In this document: in pieces, positions 46,184 to 55,352 of the stretch
Layout: every line of letters begins with the position of its first letter
How positions within the stretch are numbered: position 1 is the first letter of the stretch
Assembly: GCA_018816555.1 (NCBI GenBank)
Contig: JAHIVT010000142.1
Span: forward strand, 1 to 63,657
Source of the DNA: Pseudomonadota bacterium
GTDB taxonomy: Bacteria > Desulfobacterota > Desulfobulbia > Desulfobulbales > SURF-16
Reading direction: 5' to 3'
Length of the DNA: 63,657 bases
Notes under the pieces: model-generated
What the model saw: only the letters and a program-made list of their open reading frames with translations
Told to the model about the DNA's origin: nothing
Database searches by the model: none
Made by a program: the position numbers and the translations under genes

Positions 46184-47587
46184 ATGAGAGTCCAATCCTC
46201 GAAAATTGTGGAATCGATCTGTCACAAACAGAATTCAGGCAAATCACCCTCTGCCGCTTCCTTTGCGGAAGTTCTGGAAGATGCCAATACCTTCAGAAAC
46301 CCCGTCACCATGCCTGAAAGAGAAATTCTGCCCCTTGGGGTCATTTCAGACGAGAAGCCCACCGTCTCAGACATACTGATCAACAACAGCCAATACCGCA
46401 AGGATACCTGGAAGATCATTTTCTCCGATAAAAATGCCCAGAAGGATTATGCCAGGATGCAGCCCGGCACCAGGATATTCATCGATAAGGTCACACAGGA
46501 GTTGCTCTGGGAAGAGGGCGCCACCCCTGCAGATTCCCGGCCGGCCCAGTATGCCCTGCAATCATCAACACCCCAGGGAGAGCAGGCGGCAGGCAGCGTC
46601 TCTGCTGCCAGCGGTCCCCTCTCTGCTGTTTTGCCGGCGGATACCGGTGGGGAGGCAGTCAGGGCAGGCGGGGAAAAAATTTCCCTTGGCCGGCTTGAAG
46701 GGGAAAGTGCCACAGTTTCCCATCTGCTGCTGCAGAATCCCAGATTTAGCAGAGAGGCCTGGCGGATTATCCAGGCGGATAGCAACTGCGACAAGGCTTT
46801 TACCCAGATTCAGGACGGTGAGGAAATCTTCATTGATCCGCAGACCCTGGAACTGAGCTGGCAGCAGAGTTCTCCGCTGCAGGTGGCTGCTGCGCCGCTG
46901 GAGGAATTTGATGAATATGGGCAAGCAGCGGCGGTGAACGTCCCTGCTGAGGAGGAATTGCCCGTTGCCGAAGAGGACCAGTCTGATCCCTTTTCCTCTA
47001 ATCTGGTGCGGGCGGTGCAGTCGTATCTGGGCAAATCCTACCGGGAAATCAATTGTTACGGGCTGGTGGTCCGGGGTTTAAGCCAGATGGGCATAAAATA
47101 TGGCGGCCGCGGGGGGCTGCAGGATCAACTCGTGCAGATGGCAAAAAGCAGGGGCCTGCCTGCAAACGCCTATATGACCGGGGAAGGATTGATTGAGGTG
47201 TCAGGTGAAAAGGTCTTTACCGCCAGCCTGAACACTGTAAAAAACGTCGAAAAAGCGGCCGGGAAGATCTTTAACGAGATAACGCCATACTTACAGAAAG
47301 GGTACATCCTCTCCTTTTCCACTCCGACCCGGGGGCATACCGGCATCATCTCCCAGCATGATCAGATGTGGACTTTTATCAATTCCGGCTACATGGACAA
47401 CCGGATTGAAAAAACAGGGAGATCAAAGGGTGTCGGCGAAGAGGTCCTTGCCAAGGAGATCAAAAACTGGTGTAAGGTCGCGGCTAAAAGTGGAGAGTCA
47501 TTGGTGATCACTCTCGGCCGTCTGCAGGAGGAAAAGCTGCGCACCGCCCAGCGCCAGGATCTGCCAACAGGGCAGAAAGTTCTGTGA
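46184..47587 (+). CDS. NlpC/P60-like cysteine hydrolase with a duplicated N-terminal module
   Basis: A 467-residue protein without a signal peptide. Two copies of a ~50-residue module lie at about 61-110 and 178-227 and share VS-LL--N, a central W-II--D-N, then G--IFID--T-EL-W. The C-terminal region (about 270-450) has INCYGLVVRG with Cys291 and RGHTGIIS with His385, a cysteine-histidine layout like NlpC/P60 peptidoglycan hydrolases, except that Asn replaces the usual Asp before Cys. The N-terminal SFAEVLEDA resembles the export region of flagellar and type III secreted proteins. An envelope hydrolase exported without Sec is possible. A GTG at 46175 is an alternative start. Confidence 0.6.
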   Translation: MRVQSSKIVESICHKQNSGKSPSAASFAEVLEDANTFRNPVTMPEREILPLGVISDEKPTVSDILINNSQYRKDTWKIIFSDKNAQKDYARMQPGTRIFIDKVTQELLWEEGATPADSRPAQYALQSSTPQGEQAAGSVSAASGPLSAVLPADTGGEAVRAGGEKISLGRLEGESATVSHLLLQNPRFSREAWRIIQADSNCDKAFTQIQDGEEIFIDPQTLELSWQQSSPLQVAAAPLEEFDEYGQAAAVNVPAEEELPVAEEDQSDPFSSNLVRAVQSYLGKSYREINCYGLVVRGLSQMGIKYGGRGGLQDQLVQMAKSRGLPANAYMTGEGLIEVSGEKVFTASLNTVKNVEKAAGKIFNEITPYLQKGYILSFSTPTRGHTGIISQHDQMWTFINSGYMDNRIEKTGRSKGVGEEVLAKEIKNWCKVAAKSGESLVITLGRLQEEKLRTAQRQDLPTGQKVL

Positions 47588-47614
47588 GGGGGCGCCCCAA
47601 CCTGCTCCCGAAGG

Positions 47615-48265
47615 TTAACGCTGATAACGCAGAATCTGACCCGGAAACGGCAGGGGCAGATAGTCAACATTTTCAGGTTTCCGCTGGCTGTGTGAGTAAC
47701 CCAGACCCACCATTTTTTTACTGAAGTGCGCATGGTGACCGCGTCCCGGATCCACAAGAATCACTTCACAATGCTGCCTGGCATGCTGATCAATAAAACC
47801 GGCCAACAGCTTGACATGGCCCCTTTCATACAGCAGGTCGCTCCCTATCACGAGATCAAACTCTCCCAACCCGCTGTCTGCATCGCCCCATCCCGTTCGA
47901 ATAAATGGTATTTTTTTATCTTTATTGAGAGTAACATTTTCCAGAAGAAATTGTTCCACCTCCGGATGGTAGTCTGTGGCGGTAATATCCGCCAAACGAT
48001 GATTCAGCACCAGGCTCGCCAGGGCGATTCCGCATCCCACCTCTAAAACCCGCCGCCCTTCGACCGCATAGTCAAACATGAGATGAGCGAGAATCTCTCC
48101 CGAAGCCCAGATCACCCCGAAGAGAGGCCAGGTGGCCGAAGATATCCCTAAGTTTGCGGCAACGTCGCCATCATCAGCATATTGTTGCCTGTCTCGTAAA
48201 GTCCGTACATGGATATCCGTGTTGCCAAACTCAATGGTTTGATAACGAATGCGCACCGAAGACAT
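47615..48265 (-). CDS. METTL21/Methyltransf_16-like SAM methyltransferase
   Basis: About 216 residues. Motif I is VLEVGCGIALASLVL, followed by ITATDYHPEVEQFLLENV and FDLVIGSDLLYE, the pattern of the Methyltransf_16 family that includes protein-lysine methyltransferases. The ATG at 48265 is preceded by AAAGG at a 6-base spacing. The frame continues upstream to 48364 but without a ribosome site. The substrate is not known. Confidence 0.82.
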   Translation of the reverse strand: MSSVRIRYQTIEFGNTDIHVRTLRDRQQYADDGDVAANLGISSATWPLFGVIWASGEILAHLMFDYAVEGRRVLEVGCGIALASLVLNHRLADITATDYHPEVEQFLLENVTLNKDKKIPFIRTGWGDADSGLGEFDLVIGSDLLYERGHVKLLAGFIDQHARQHCEVILVDPGRGHHAHFSKKMVGLGYSHSQRKPENVDYLPLPFPGQILRYQR

Positions 48266-48542
48266 AAAATACCTTTTGATATGATGATACGCAGCCCGCT
48301 TATCTCGAACCTGATTCGCTACGCAGAATGTTTTATTATACCTGTATTTGCCAGGTTTGGCCAACGAATAACCCAGAGGCCGCGCTGCCGGCCGGCCGTG
48401 AAGATAAAAAAGAAGGCGTTGGGTGCGACCGAGCTGATGCCACGGAACGATCAGTACAGCCTGCAGGAGGGGAAAATGCCGGAGAGCATGGCAGACGTCG
48501 CCTGAACGTATGGCGCAACAGTTGTCATGCTGAAACGGGTGG

Positions 48543-48956
48543 CTATTTTTTCTCCGCCTGTTTGCGTTTGTTGCTCACATCTTCCGCCCAGTCCTGGCAG
48601 GCATGGTACTCGGCCAGGATCGGCTCACGGCCTTCCTTTGCCACCAGGCCGCAATAGGTGGAGATCTCGGCATGTTTCAGGCATAAGTCGGTCAATATTT
48701 TTTTCTGCCTCGGGTTCAGCCTGATGTAGGCCCTGAGTTTGCCGCCGAAATAGCCGACGACCACCGACGGCGCAACCAGCAGGGCCAGGGACGTTTTCTC
48801 CAGGGTGTCGCTCTGCGGGGTGTCCGAGACAAACCCATACACCATCAGCAGCATCCCGCTGACCGCCAGGGACAGGAGCGCCATGAAGATCCGGAGATAT
48901 TTGGCCCGGTCCCGGAAGATATCGGTTGGCGGCTCGCGGGTAATGTCTATTTTCAT
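48543..48956 (-). CDS. Hypothetical two-helix membrane protein
   Basis: A 137-residue protein I do not recognise. Two hydrophobic segments lie at about residues 24-43 (IFMALLSLAVSGMLLMVYGF) and 55-72 (LALLVAPSVVVGYFGGKL). The C-terminal half is charged and helical with two cysteines, and ends KRKQAEKK. It stands alone between the methyltransferase and the iorA gene on the opposite strand. Confidence 0.6.
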   Translation of the reverse strand: MKIDITREPPTDIFRDRAKYLRIFMALLSLAVSGMLLMVYGFVSDTPQSDTLEKTSLALLVAPSVVVGYFGGKLRAYIRLNPRQKKILTDLCLKHAEISTYCGLVAKEGREPILAEYHACQDWAEDVSNKRKQAEKK

Positions 48957-49356
48957 AGTTTTCTGTCGTTCCTTTTATTATCAAAAGTGGTTTTGGGCCT
49001 GCCACATTGGCTGATTAAACTTCATCAGCATGTCGTCCAAACAGATTACAACCTGTTTGGCTATTAAAAAAGTAAATTCGTCCTGTTTTTTCGACCTCTC
49101 ATGGTTATAAACAAGGGCGCGCTCCATTATTTGTTCAGGCAAAGGACAGCGGGAAATAACGCAGAATTAACTTGACAGGGGGACCGGAAAAAAATTAGGT
49201 TTTTCTCAGACTTTGTTCTGCTCCTATATCCTAATAGGAAATACTGCATTTAACCCGACTGCCGCCGGCTTCCCAAGCAGAGGCCGCCGGCATTTACACG
49301 GGGCCATATCACCGATTGTTTCTTCTCGACAAACTCTGCAAAGGAAGGTGACCATC
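48957..49356. other. Divergent intergenic region upstream of iorA
   Basis: About 400 bases without a gene. A possible promoter for the iorAB pair is TTGACA at about 49173 with ATTAGG 16 bases later, which is weak at -10. A short inverted repeat, CCTAT-ATC-CTAATAGG, lies near 49226-49240, and GCCGCCGGC is directly repeated near 49260 and 49282. Confidence 0.4.
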
Positions 49357-49821
49357 ATGATTTCACTCAACATCAATAACAAAAACTATCAGGTGGAAGT
49401 TGAGGGGGATGTACCGCTGCTCTGGGTCATCCGGGAGCATGTTCGGCTTACCGGCACGAAATTCGGCTGCGGCATCGGGGAATGCGGGGCCTGCACCGTG
49501 CATCTTGACGGCGAGGCCATGCCTTCCTGCCAGGTAACGGCCAAGGAGGCGGAGGGGAAAAAGATCACCACCATTGAAGGGCTGGGGGAAAGCCATCCGG
49601 TGCAGCTTGCCTGGATCGAGGATGAGGTGCCGCAGTGCGGCTACTGCCAGTCCGGGCAGATCATGCAGGCCTCGGCTCTGTTGACCGTTACTCCGCATCC
49701 CACCGATGACGACATCGATTACGCCATGAATGGCAACAGCTGTCGCTGCGGGACCTATCCGCGGATTCGCCGGGCCATTCACCACGCTGCGGAAAAAAGC
49801 GGAAAAGGAGGGAAATCATGA
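49357..49821 (+). CDS. iorA: 2Fe-2S subunit of a molybdenum hydroxylase (IorA-like)
   Basis: A 154-residue small subunit. The plant-type ferredoxin cluster is bound by [16 protein letters not shown] plus a later cysteine, and the second cluster by [10 protein letters not shown] and [11 protein letters not shown]. This gives the electron path from the molybdenum site. The ATG at 49357 has AAGGAAGGTG upstream; the frame opens earlier without a ribosome site. It overlaps iorB by 4 bases. Confidence 0.92.
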   Translation: MISLNINNKNYQVEVEGDVPLLWVIREHVRLTGTKFGCGIGECGACTVHLDGEAMPSCQVTAKEAEGKKITTIEGLGESHPVQLAWIEDEVPQCGYCQSGQIMQASALLTVTPHPTDDDIDYAMNGNSCRCGTYPRIRRAIHHAAEKSGKGGKS

Positions 49822-51998
49822 GCTGGATCATCAATGTCAGCAGACGGGAATTCTGTAAAGCCGGGGCACTGCTCGGCGGCGGGCTGGTTCTCGGGTTCTA
49901 TCTGCCGGAAGGGCTGTCTGCCGCGCAGCAGGCGGCAAAGGTGGACGGCCCGTTTATTCCCAATGCCTTTATCCGCATCGGCCGGGATGATACGGTGACC
50001 ATTATTGTCAACCATTCGGAAATGGGGCAGGGGGTTTATACCTCGCTGCCCATGCTGGTTGCAGAGGAACTGGAAGCGGACTGGCAGAAAATTCGCATCG
50101 AACCGGCGCCGGTGGATCCGGCCTATAACCATACCCAATGGGGTATGCAGGGTACCGGCGGCAGCACCAGCATCCGGTCCAGCTGGGAGCAGCTGAGCAA
50201 GGCCGGGGCCGTGGCCAGGATCATGCTGGAAAAGGCGGCCGCCGCCGCCTGGAATGAAGATGTGAAGAACTGCCGGGCCGAGAACGGCTTTGTGGTGCAC
50301 CCCGACGGCAAGCGCCGTCTTTCCTTCGGCGAACTGGCGGAAAAGGCCGCGCAGATGGAGGCGCCCCAGGAGGTGGTCTTGAAGCAGCCCAAGGATGACA
50401 AGGTGCTCGGCACGTCGAAAAAACGGCTCGACACCCCGGATAAGACCAACGGCAAGGCGCTGTACGGCATCGATATCATGGTGCCCGGCATGCTCACCGC
50501 CGTGGTGGCCAGACCCCCGGTTTTCGGCGGCACGGTAAAAGGCTTTGATGATACCTGGGCCAGAAAGATCCCCGGTGTCAAGGCCGTGGTGCAGATTGAC
50601 CGGGGTGTGGCCGTGGTGGCTGATTATTTTACCGCTGCCCTGCGCGGCCGGAGTGCCCTGAAAATCTTTTGGGACGATGGCGCCCTGGCCGGACTCGACA
50701 GCAACGTACAGTTGCAGCAGTACCGGCAAATGGCGGAAAAGCCTGGAGCGGTGGCAGCCCAGCGGGGTGATTTCGGTGCAGCCATGGGCCGGGCCGCGCA
50801 AAAAATAGAGGCGGCCTACCACTTCCCCTACCTGGCCCATGCGCCCATGGAGCCGCTCAACTGCGTGGCTGATGTGCGGCCGGACAGCTGTGAGATCTGG
50901 GTCGGCACCCAGATGCAGACCCTTGACCGCAATAAGGCGGCCGAGATCACCGGTTTGCCGCCGGAAAAGGTCACCCTGCACACCACCTATCTGGGCTGCG
51001 GCTTCGGCCGGCGCGCGGTGCCGGATTCCCATTTTGTCAGTGAGGCGGTGCAGATTTCCAAGGCAATGCAGGCGCCGATCAAGGTCATCTGGACCAGGGA
51101 GGATGATATTCACGGTGGCTATTACCGGCCCTCGGCCTACACCTCCCTGGTGGCCGGGCTCGGCGCGGACGGCATGCCGGTCGCCCTGCGGCAGCGCATT
51201 GTCTGCCAGTCGATTGTCAAGGGCACCCCCTTTGAAGGGGGACTGATGAAAAACGGCATTGATGCGACTTCAGTGGAAGGGGCGGCTGACTCGCCATACG
51301 AGATTGCCGATTTCCTGGTGGAGTATCACATGGCACCGGCCGGAGTGCCTGTGCTCTGGTGGCGTTCGGTTGGGCATTCGAGCACAGCCTTTGCCAAGGA
51401 ATGCTTTATCGATGAACTGGCCCATGCGGCAAAGCAGGACCCCTATACCTATCGCCGCAAACTGCTCGCCAACCATCCGCGGCAGCTGGCCGTGCTTGAT
51501 CTGGCCGCCCGGCAAGGCGGCTGGGGCAAACCCACCGTGGCCGGAGCATTTCAGGGCATTGCCGTGCATGAGTCCTTCGGCAGTCATGTGGCCCAGGTGG
51601 CCGAGGTGTCGGTCAATAAAAAGAACGCCATCAGGGTGCATAAGGTGGTCTGCGTGGTTGACTGCGGCCGGCTGGTGAATCCCGATACCATTGAGGCGCA
51701 GATGGAATCAGCCATTGTTTTCGGTCTGTCGGCCGCCCTCCATGATCAGATTACCTTTACAAGGGGTCGTGTTGAGCAGAGCAATTTCGATAACTATGAG
51801 ATTCTGCGCCTGAAGGAAATGCCCCAGGTCAAGGTCTACATCATAAAAAACGATGAACCGCCGGGCGGCATAGGTGAGCCGGGCGTGCCTCCGATAGCGC
51901 CGGCGGTTGCCAATGCCTTCTTTGCCGCAACCGGCATCCGTCTGCGGGCTCTGCCCATGACGCCCGCGGCCATCAAGGAGGCGGTAACGATGATCTGA
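49818..51998 (+). CDS. iorB: Tat-exported molybdopterin-binding hydroxylase subunit (IorB-like)
   Basis: A 726-residue large subunit of the xanthine dehydrogenase family, closest in layout to isoquinoline 1-oxidoreductase beta. The N-terminus SRREFCKAG followed by a hydrophobic stretch is an exact twin-arginine signal, so the enzyme works in the periplasm. The cofactor site contains [24 protein letters not shown] and the active-site glutamate in [14 protein letters not shown]. There is no FAD subunit, as in the Ior type, which passes electrons to a cytochrome. No cytochrome or XdhC chaperone gene lies beside it. The substrate (aldehyde or N-heterocycle) is not determinable. Confidence 0.9.
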   Translation: MSWIINVSRREFCKAGALLGGGLVLGFYLPEGLSAAQQAAKVDGPFIPNAFIRIGRDDTVTIIVNHSEMGQGVYTSLPMLVAEELEADWQKIRIEPAPVDPAYNHTQWGMQGTGGSTSIRSSWEQLSKAGAVARIMLEKAAAAAWNEDVKNCRAENGFVVHPDGKRRLSFGELAEKAAQMEAPQEVVLKQPKDDKVLGTSKKRLDTPDKTNGKALYGIDIMVPGMLTAVVARPPVFGGTVKGFDDTWARKIPGVKAVVQIDRGVAVVADYFTAALRGRSALKIFWDDGALAGLDSNVQLQQYRQMAEKPGAVAAQRGDFGAAMGRAAQKIEAAYHFPYLAHAPMEPLNCVADVRPDSCEIWVGTQMQTLDRNKAAEITGLPPEKVTLHTTYLGCGFGRRAVPDSHFVSEAVQISKAMQAPIKVIWTREDDIHGGYYRPSAYTSLVAGLGADGMPVALRQRIVCQSIVKGTPFEGGLMKNGIDATSVEGAADSPYEIADFLVEYHMAPAGVPVLWWRSVGHSSTAFAKECFIDELAHAAKQDPYTYRRKLLANHPRQLAVLDLAARQGGWGKPTVAGAFQGIAVHESFGSHVAQVAEVSVNKKNAIRVHKVVCVVDCGRLVNPDTIEAQMESAIVFGLSAALHDQITFTRGRVEQSNFDNYEILRLKEMPQVKVYIIKNDEPPGGIGEPGVPPIAPAVANAFFAATGIRLRALPMTPAAIKEAVTMI

Positions 51999-52201
51999 TA
52001 GCGGCTTGTGGATTGCGGATAGTGGATAGAAACTGATTGTTTTGCAAGCCGATGGGTGCAGGGGAAAGTCCCGCTTTCCTTTTCCCGGCACCCGCGTTTT
52101 CATCCCAATTGAGAAGGGTCCATGGAAAAAATAACCGCCCAACACGTACTGCAGCTGCTCATTGAATATGTTGAAGCCGGCAATAAGGAAACAGAAATAG
52201 T

Positions 52202-53563
52202 CTATTCTGTTTCGGACCGGATGGGCAAGCGAATCGTGAACCTGCTTCCCTGTCCGACCCGGCTTTCGACCTGGATCTCCCCGCCGTGTTTCTTGACGAT
52301 GTCGTAGCAGATGGAAAGCCCCAGTCCAGTCCCTTTACCCACCTCCTTGGTGGTGAAAAACGGTTCGAAGATCCTGCCCTGCGTTTGTTGCGGAATCCCG
52401 CCGCCGGTATCCGAAATCACGACCAGGACGGACTCGCCTTCGCGGCGCGTCTCCAGGTTGATTTTTCCATGTTTTTCGATGGCCTGGGCCGCATTTACCA
52501 ACAGGTTCATGAACACTTGGTTCAGTTGGCCGGGGTTGCACAGGATCAGAGGAATGTCGCCATACACTTTTGTGATCGTTGCCTTGTATTTCAGCTCGTT
52601 CCAGATGATATTGAGGGTGCTTTCAAGTCCCTCGTTGATATTTGCCATTTTATCTTCCTGGTCATCCACCCGGGCAAAACTCTTCAGATTCTGCACAATC
52701 CGTTTGACATGATCGCCGCCCTCAAGGGACTCCTGGATGAGGGGCTCGATATCATCCGTCATCAGATCAATCTTCAGCGACTTCCGCTTGTGGTCGAGCT
52801 CCGTCAAGATGTACCGGCCGGTTTCCGGCGCTAAGCCGGCAAATTTACCCAATGCCTCATCCTGGTTGTGCTGGAAATCGATGAGCCGTGCCGTGTATTT
52901 CTTAAGCGTGTTCAGGTTGCTGATGATAAAACCTATGGGATTGTTGATCTCGTGCGCCACACCCGCAGCAAGCTGGCCAACCGAGGCCATCTTTTCCTGC
53001 TGCAGGATGCGTGACTGGGCCTCATGCAATTCGTCGTAGGCCCTTTGCAGGTCAGTATTGATGGCGGTCTGGGCCGCTGTCGATTCCTGGAGCTGTCGCT
53101 CCGTTTTCTTGCTCTTGGCAAGCGCCGCCTCAAGTTGGGCGGTTTGCTGGTTCAGTTGCCTGTTGATTTGACCCAGTTCGACATTGCGTTCCTTGACCGC
53201 CGACTCCAGGGAGACGCGATCGGTAATGTCGCGACAGACCTCTACCCCGGCCACGATGTTGCCCTGGTGATCGAACAGGGGGAAACAGGAATTTTCCAAG
53301 TACAAGCTGGTGCCGTCCTCTAGAGTGGCGGTGCGGATAACCATGTTCGGTTTGCCGGTCTCAAAGGCCTTCTGAACCCCGCACCTCTCGCATATCCGGT
53401 CCCTGCGTTCATAAACGGCATAACATTTCTCCCCGAGATGGTTCCCAAAGGCTTTTTCCATGGCGTTGTTCTGGAAGATGATATTGAACTCCCTGTCCTG
53501 AATGGTGATGCCGTCGGGGAGATTGATCAACACCTGTTCCAGGGGGATGGGTATGGATCGCAC
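52202..53563 (-). CDS. PAS-domain sensor histidine kinase
   Basis: A 453-residue cytosolic kinase. A PAS domain occupies about 10-125, with an unusual set of cysteines (GEKCYAVYERRDRICERCG) that could bind a metal or iron-sulfur cluster. A coiled coil follows (about 125-195), then the H box SVGQLAAGVAHEINNPIGF and a HATPase_c domain with DTGGGIPQQ, FEPFFTTKEVGKGTGLGLSI. GTG start with AGGAGG 6 bases upstream. No cognate regulator is adjacent. Confidence 0.93.
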   Translation of the reverse strand: MRSIPIPLEQVLINLPDGITIQDREFNIIFQNNAMEKAFGNHLGEKCYAVYERRDRICERCGVQKAFETGKPNMVIRTATLEDGTSLYLENSCFPLFDHQGNIVAGVEVCRDITDRVSLESAVKERNVELGQINRQLNQQTAQLEAALAKSKKTERQLQESTAAQTAINTDLQRAYDELHEAQSRILQQEKMASVGQLAAGVAHEINNPIGFIISNLNTLKKYTARLIDFQHNQDEALGKFAGLAPETGRYILTELDHKRKSLKIDLMTDDIEPLIQESLEGGDHVKRIVQNLKSFARVDDQEDKMANINEGLESTLNIIWNELKYKATITKVYGDIPLILCNPGQLNQVFMNLLVNAAQAIEKHGKINLETRREGESVLVVISDTGGGIPQQTQGRIFEPFFTTKEVGKGTGLGLSICYDIVKKHGGEIQVESRVGQGSRFTIRLPIRSETE

Positions 53564-54241
53564 GGTTTGCCTCCTTAGGGTTTAAACCGGATGGTCCTGG
53601 CAGCAGTTCCGAGTTAATCCAGCCACTGCCAAGAGGCCCATATAAATAATGGGTTTTAATCCGATAAACTTGTCATTCATGATTTCGATTGCCTCCCGCA
53701 TGTTTTTAGAGCTTTGCGGGGTTTGAACACGGCCTGGCAATTGCCGGTAACCGGACGATGATGGGCGTTTAACTGTTTAAGAAGTTCCGCGGCTTGAGAT
53801 TTGAGTCAGTTTTTATGTCGTGAATGATAGTCATAATTAACCCCAGCTTTTATTTATAGTATCAAATCAGCGCCAAAGGTCAAGCTAGCATCTGGGTGAA
53901 TTATTTTTTACTGCTGACGAATCGAGCCCCCTTTTTTTGCGATAAGAGATTGCTCCGGTTGGTGCTCGATTTGAAAAGATCCGTGATCTGACGGAATCGA
54001 AAGTGTTTTATTTGGTGTTTTGTAGTTTTGGCTCATCAAATTTGTTAGGGAATACAAACCATGGGGATGGAGTCGAAGGAATTCCTTCATTTTGATTGAT
54101 TACTAAAAGGGTTTCAGCTATCTTTCCGCTATCAATGGGGACGATGTGCCTGCCGGATGGGACCAGGCCGGTTCACCAGAAAGAAAACGATTGCTTGTAA
54201 CCTGTAATCAGGTTCTTGCAATCAGGCGTGAGGAATGGACG
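53564..54241. other. Long intergenic region between the PAS kinase and exbB
   Basis: About 680 bases where I see no supported gene. It separates divergent genes and must contain promoters for both directions, but no strong consensus box is evident. A CCCCC-T7 stretch near 53926-53937 is not preceded by a clear stem. Confidence 0.45.
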
Positions 54242-54880
54242 ATGACCGTGGAATTCTTGTTGAAAGGAGGTATCCTCACTTGGCCGATATTGTTCTGTTC
54301 CATTGCCGCCTGGACTATTTTTTTTGAACGTTTCCTCTGCTATCGGGCCGCCGCCAAGATCCACCCCCAGTTGATCAACGCGATCTATCAACTGGTGGGT
54401 AATGGCAAATTTGAGGAGGCCCGCGCCAGGCTCCAGGTCAAAGATCGTGATGAGGCCCGCAAGACACCGCCGGCCGAACGCATCCTGCGCGAAGGCCTCG
54501 CCGTTGACCCGACCGACCGTGAGTCCCTGGAACTGGTTCTTTCCCACAGCGTCAACCGGGAGCTGAAGCTCCTGGAACGCCATCTCGGCACCATGGCAAC
54601 CCTGGGCAACATTGCCCCGCTGCTTGGCCTGCTCGGCACTGTTTTCGGGATGATCAAGGCCTTTATGGCCGTCCAGGAACTGGGAGGCCGGGTTAATGCC
54701 TCGGTCTTGGCCGGTGGCATCTGGGAGGCCCTGCTGACCACGGCCTATGGCCTGGTTGTCGCCATCCCCATCGTCTTTTCCCACAACTATCTGGAAAATC
54801 GTTTGGAGGAGCTGCAGGCCATACACGAAGAGGTGGCGATCTTCCTGGTCAAGGCCTGGCTCGCCTCTCGGTCGGAGTGA
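54242..54880 (+). CDS. exbB: MotA/TolQ/ExbB proton channel family protein
   Basis: A 212-residue inner-membrane protein with three hydrophobic segments: residues ~8-28, and the conserved pair [20 protein letters not shown] and [22 protein letters not shown]. With ExbD it converts the proton gradient into mechanical work on an outer-membrane partner. The ATG at 54242 is chosen because the first membrane helix begins directly after it and GAGG lies upstream. exbD follows 3 bases later. Confidence 0.93.
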   Translation: MTVEFLLKGGILTWPILFCSIAAWTIFFERFLCYRAAAKIHPQLINAIYQLVGNGKFEEARARLQVKDRDEARKTPPAERILREGLAVDPTDRESLELVLSHSVNRELKLLERHLGTMATLGNIAPLLGLLGTVFGMIKAFMAVQELGGRVNASVLAGGIWEALLTTAYGLVVAIPIVFSHNYLENRLEELQAIHEEVAIFLVKAWLASRSE

Positions 54881-54883
54881 TCC

Positions 54884-55285
54884 ATGTTCACCTTTTCCAG
54901 ACGCTCCCGACCCCAGGTCTCCGTTCCCCTGACCTCCCTCATTGATGTGGTTTTTCTGCTGCTCGTCTATTTTCTGCTGACCAGCAATTTCGTCACCCAG
55001 GAGGCCTTTGACATCCGTCTGCCCCAGGTGGACACCGAGACGCCGGCCGCCGAACAGTTGGTGGTGATCACCCTGGACCGGCAGGGCAATTTTTACATCG
55101 GCGACATACGGGTGGATGAACGGCTGCTGGCCCAGCAGGTTCGGCGCGGCCTGGCCGCCGCGGACAGTCAGGATGTGGTGATCAAGGCTGACCGGGATGT
55201 CCGCTATGACCGGGTGATCGCGGCCATGGATATTGCCAAAGAGAACGGAGCCAGTCGCCTGCACCTGGCCATTGAACATAAATGA
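54884..55285 (+). CDS. exbD: ExbD/TolR family protein
   Basis: A 133-residue protein with a short cytosolic basic start, one membrane helix with the essential aspartate (PLTSLIDVVFLLLVYFLLTSNF) and a periplasmic domain (DKRVR-type KADRDVRYDRVI). It partners ExbB. No TonB or TonB-dependent receptor gene is present nearby. Confidence 0.93.
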   Translation: MFTFSRRSRPQVSVPLTSLIDVVFLLLVYFLLTSNFVTQEAFDIRLPQVDTETPAAEQLVVITLDRQGNFYIGDIRVDERLLAQQVRRGLAAADSQDVVIKADRDVRYDRVIAAMDIAKENGASRLHLAIEHK

Positions 55286-55352
55286 GGGCAACAGCGCGAG
55301 CAATGGGGAAGTTTCCAGGTCATTTCGTGCCCCACCACTATCTATCGATAAA

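Noticed and set aside
48209-48657. Plus-strand frames between the METTL21-like gene and the small membrane protein
   Set aside because: Overlap real genes on the other strand and contain no known domain.
49779-51113. A 444-residue minus-strand frame antisense to iorAB
   Set aside because: Opposes two genes with complete cofactor motifs and has no ribosome site or family.
53908-54090. A 60-residue minus-strand frame before exbB
   Set aside because: No ribosome site and no recognisable sequence; probably chance.
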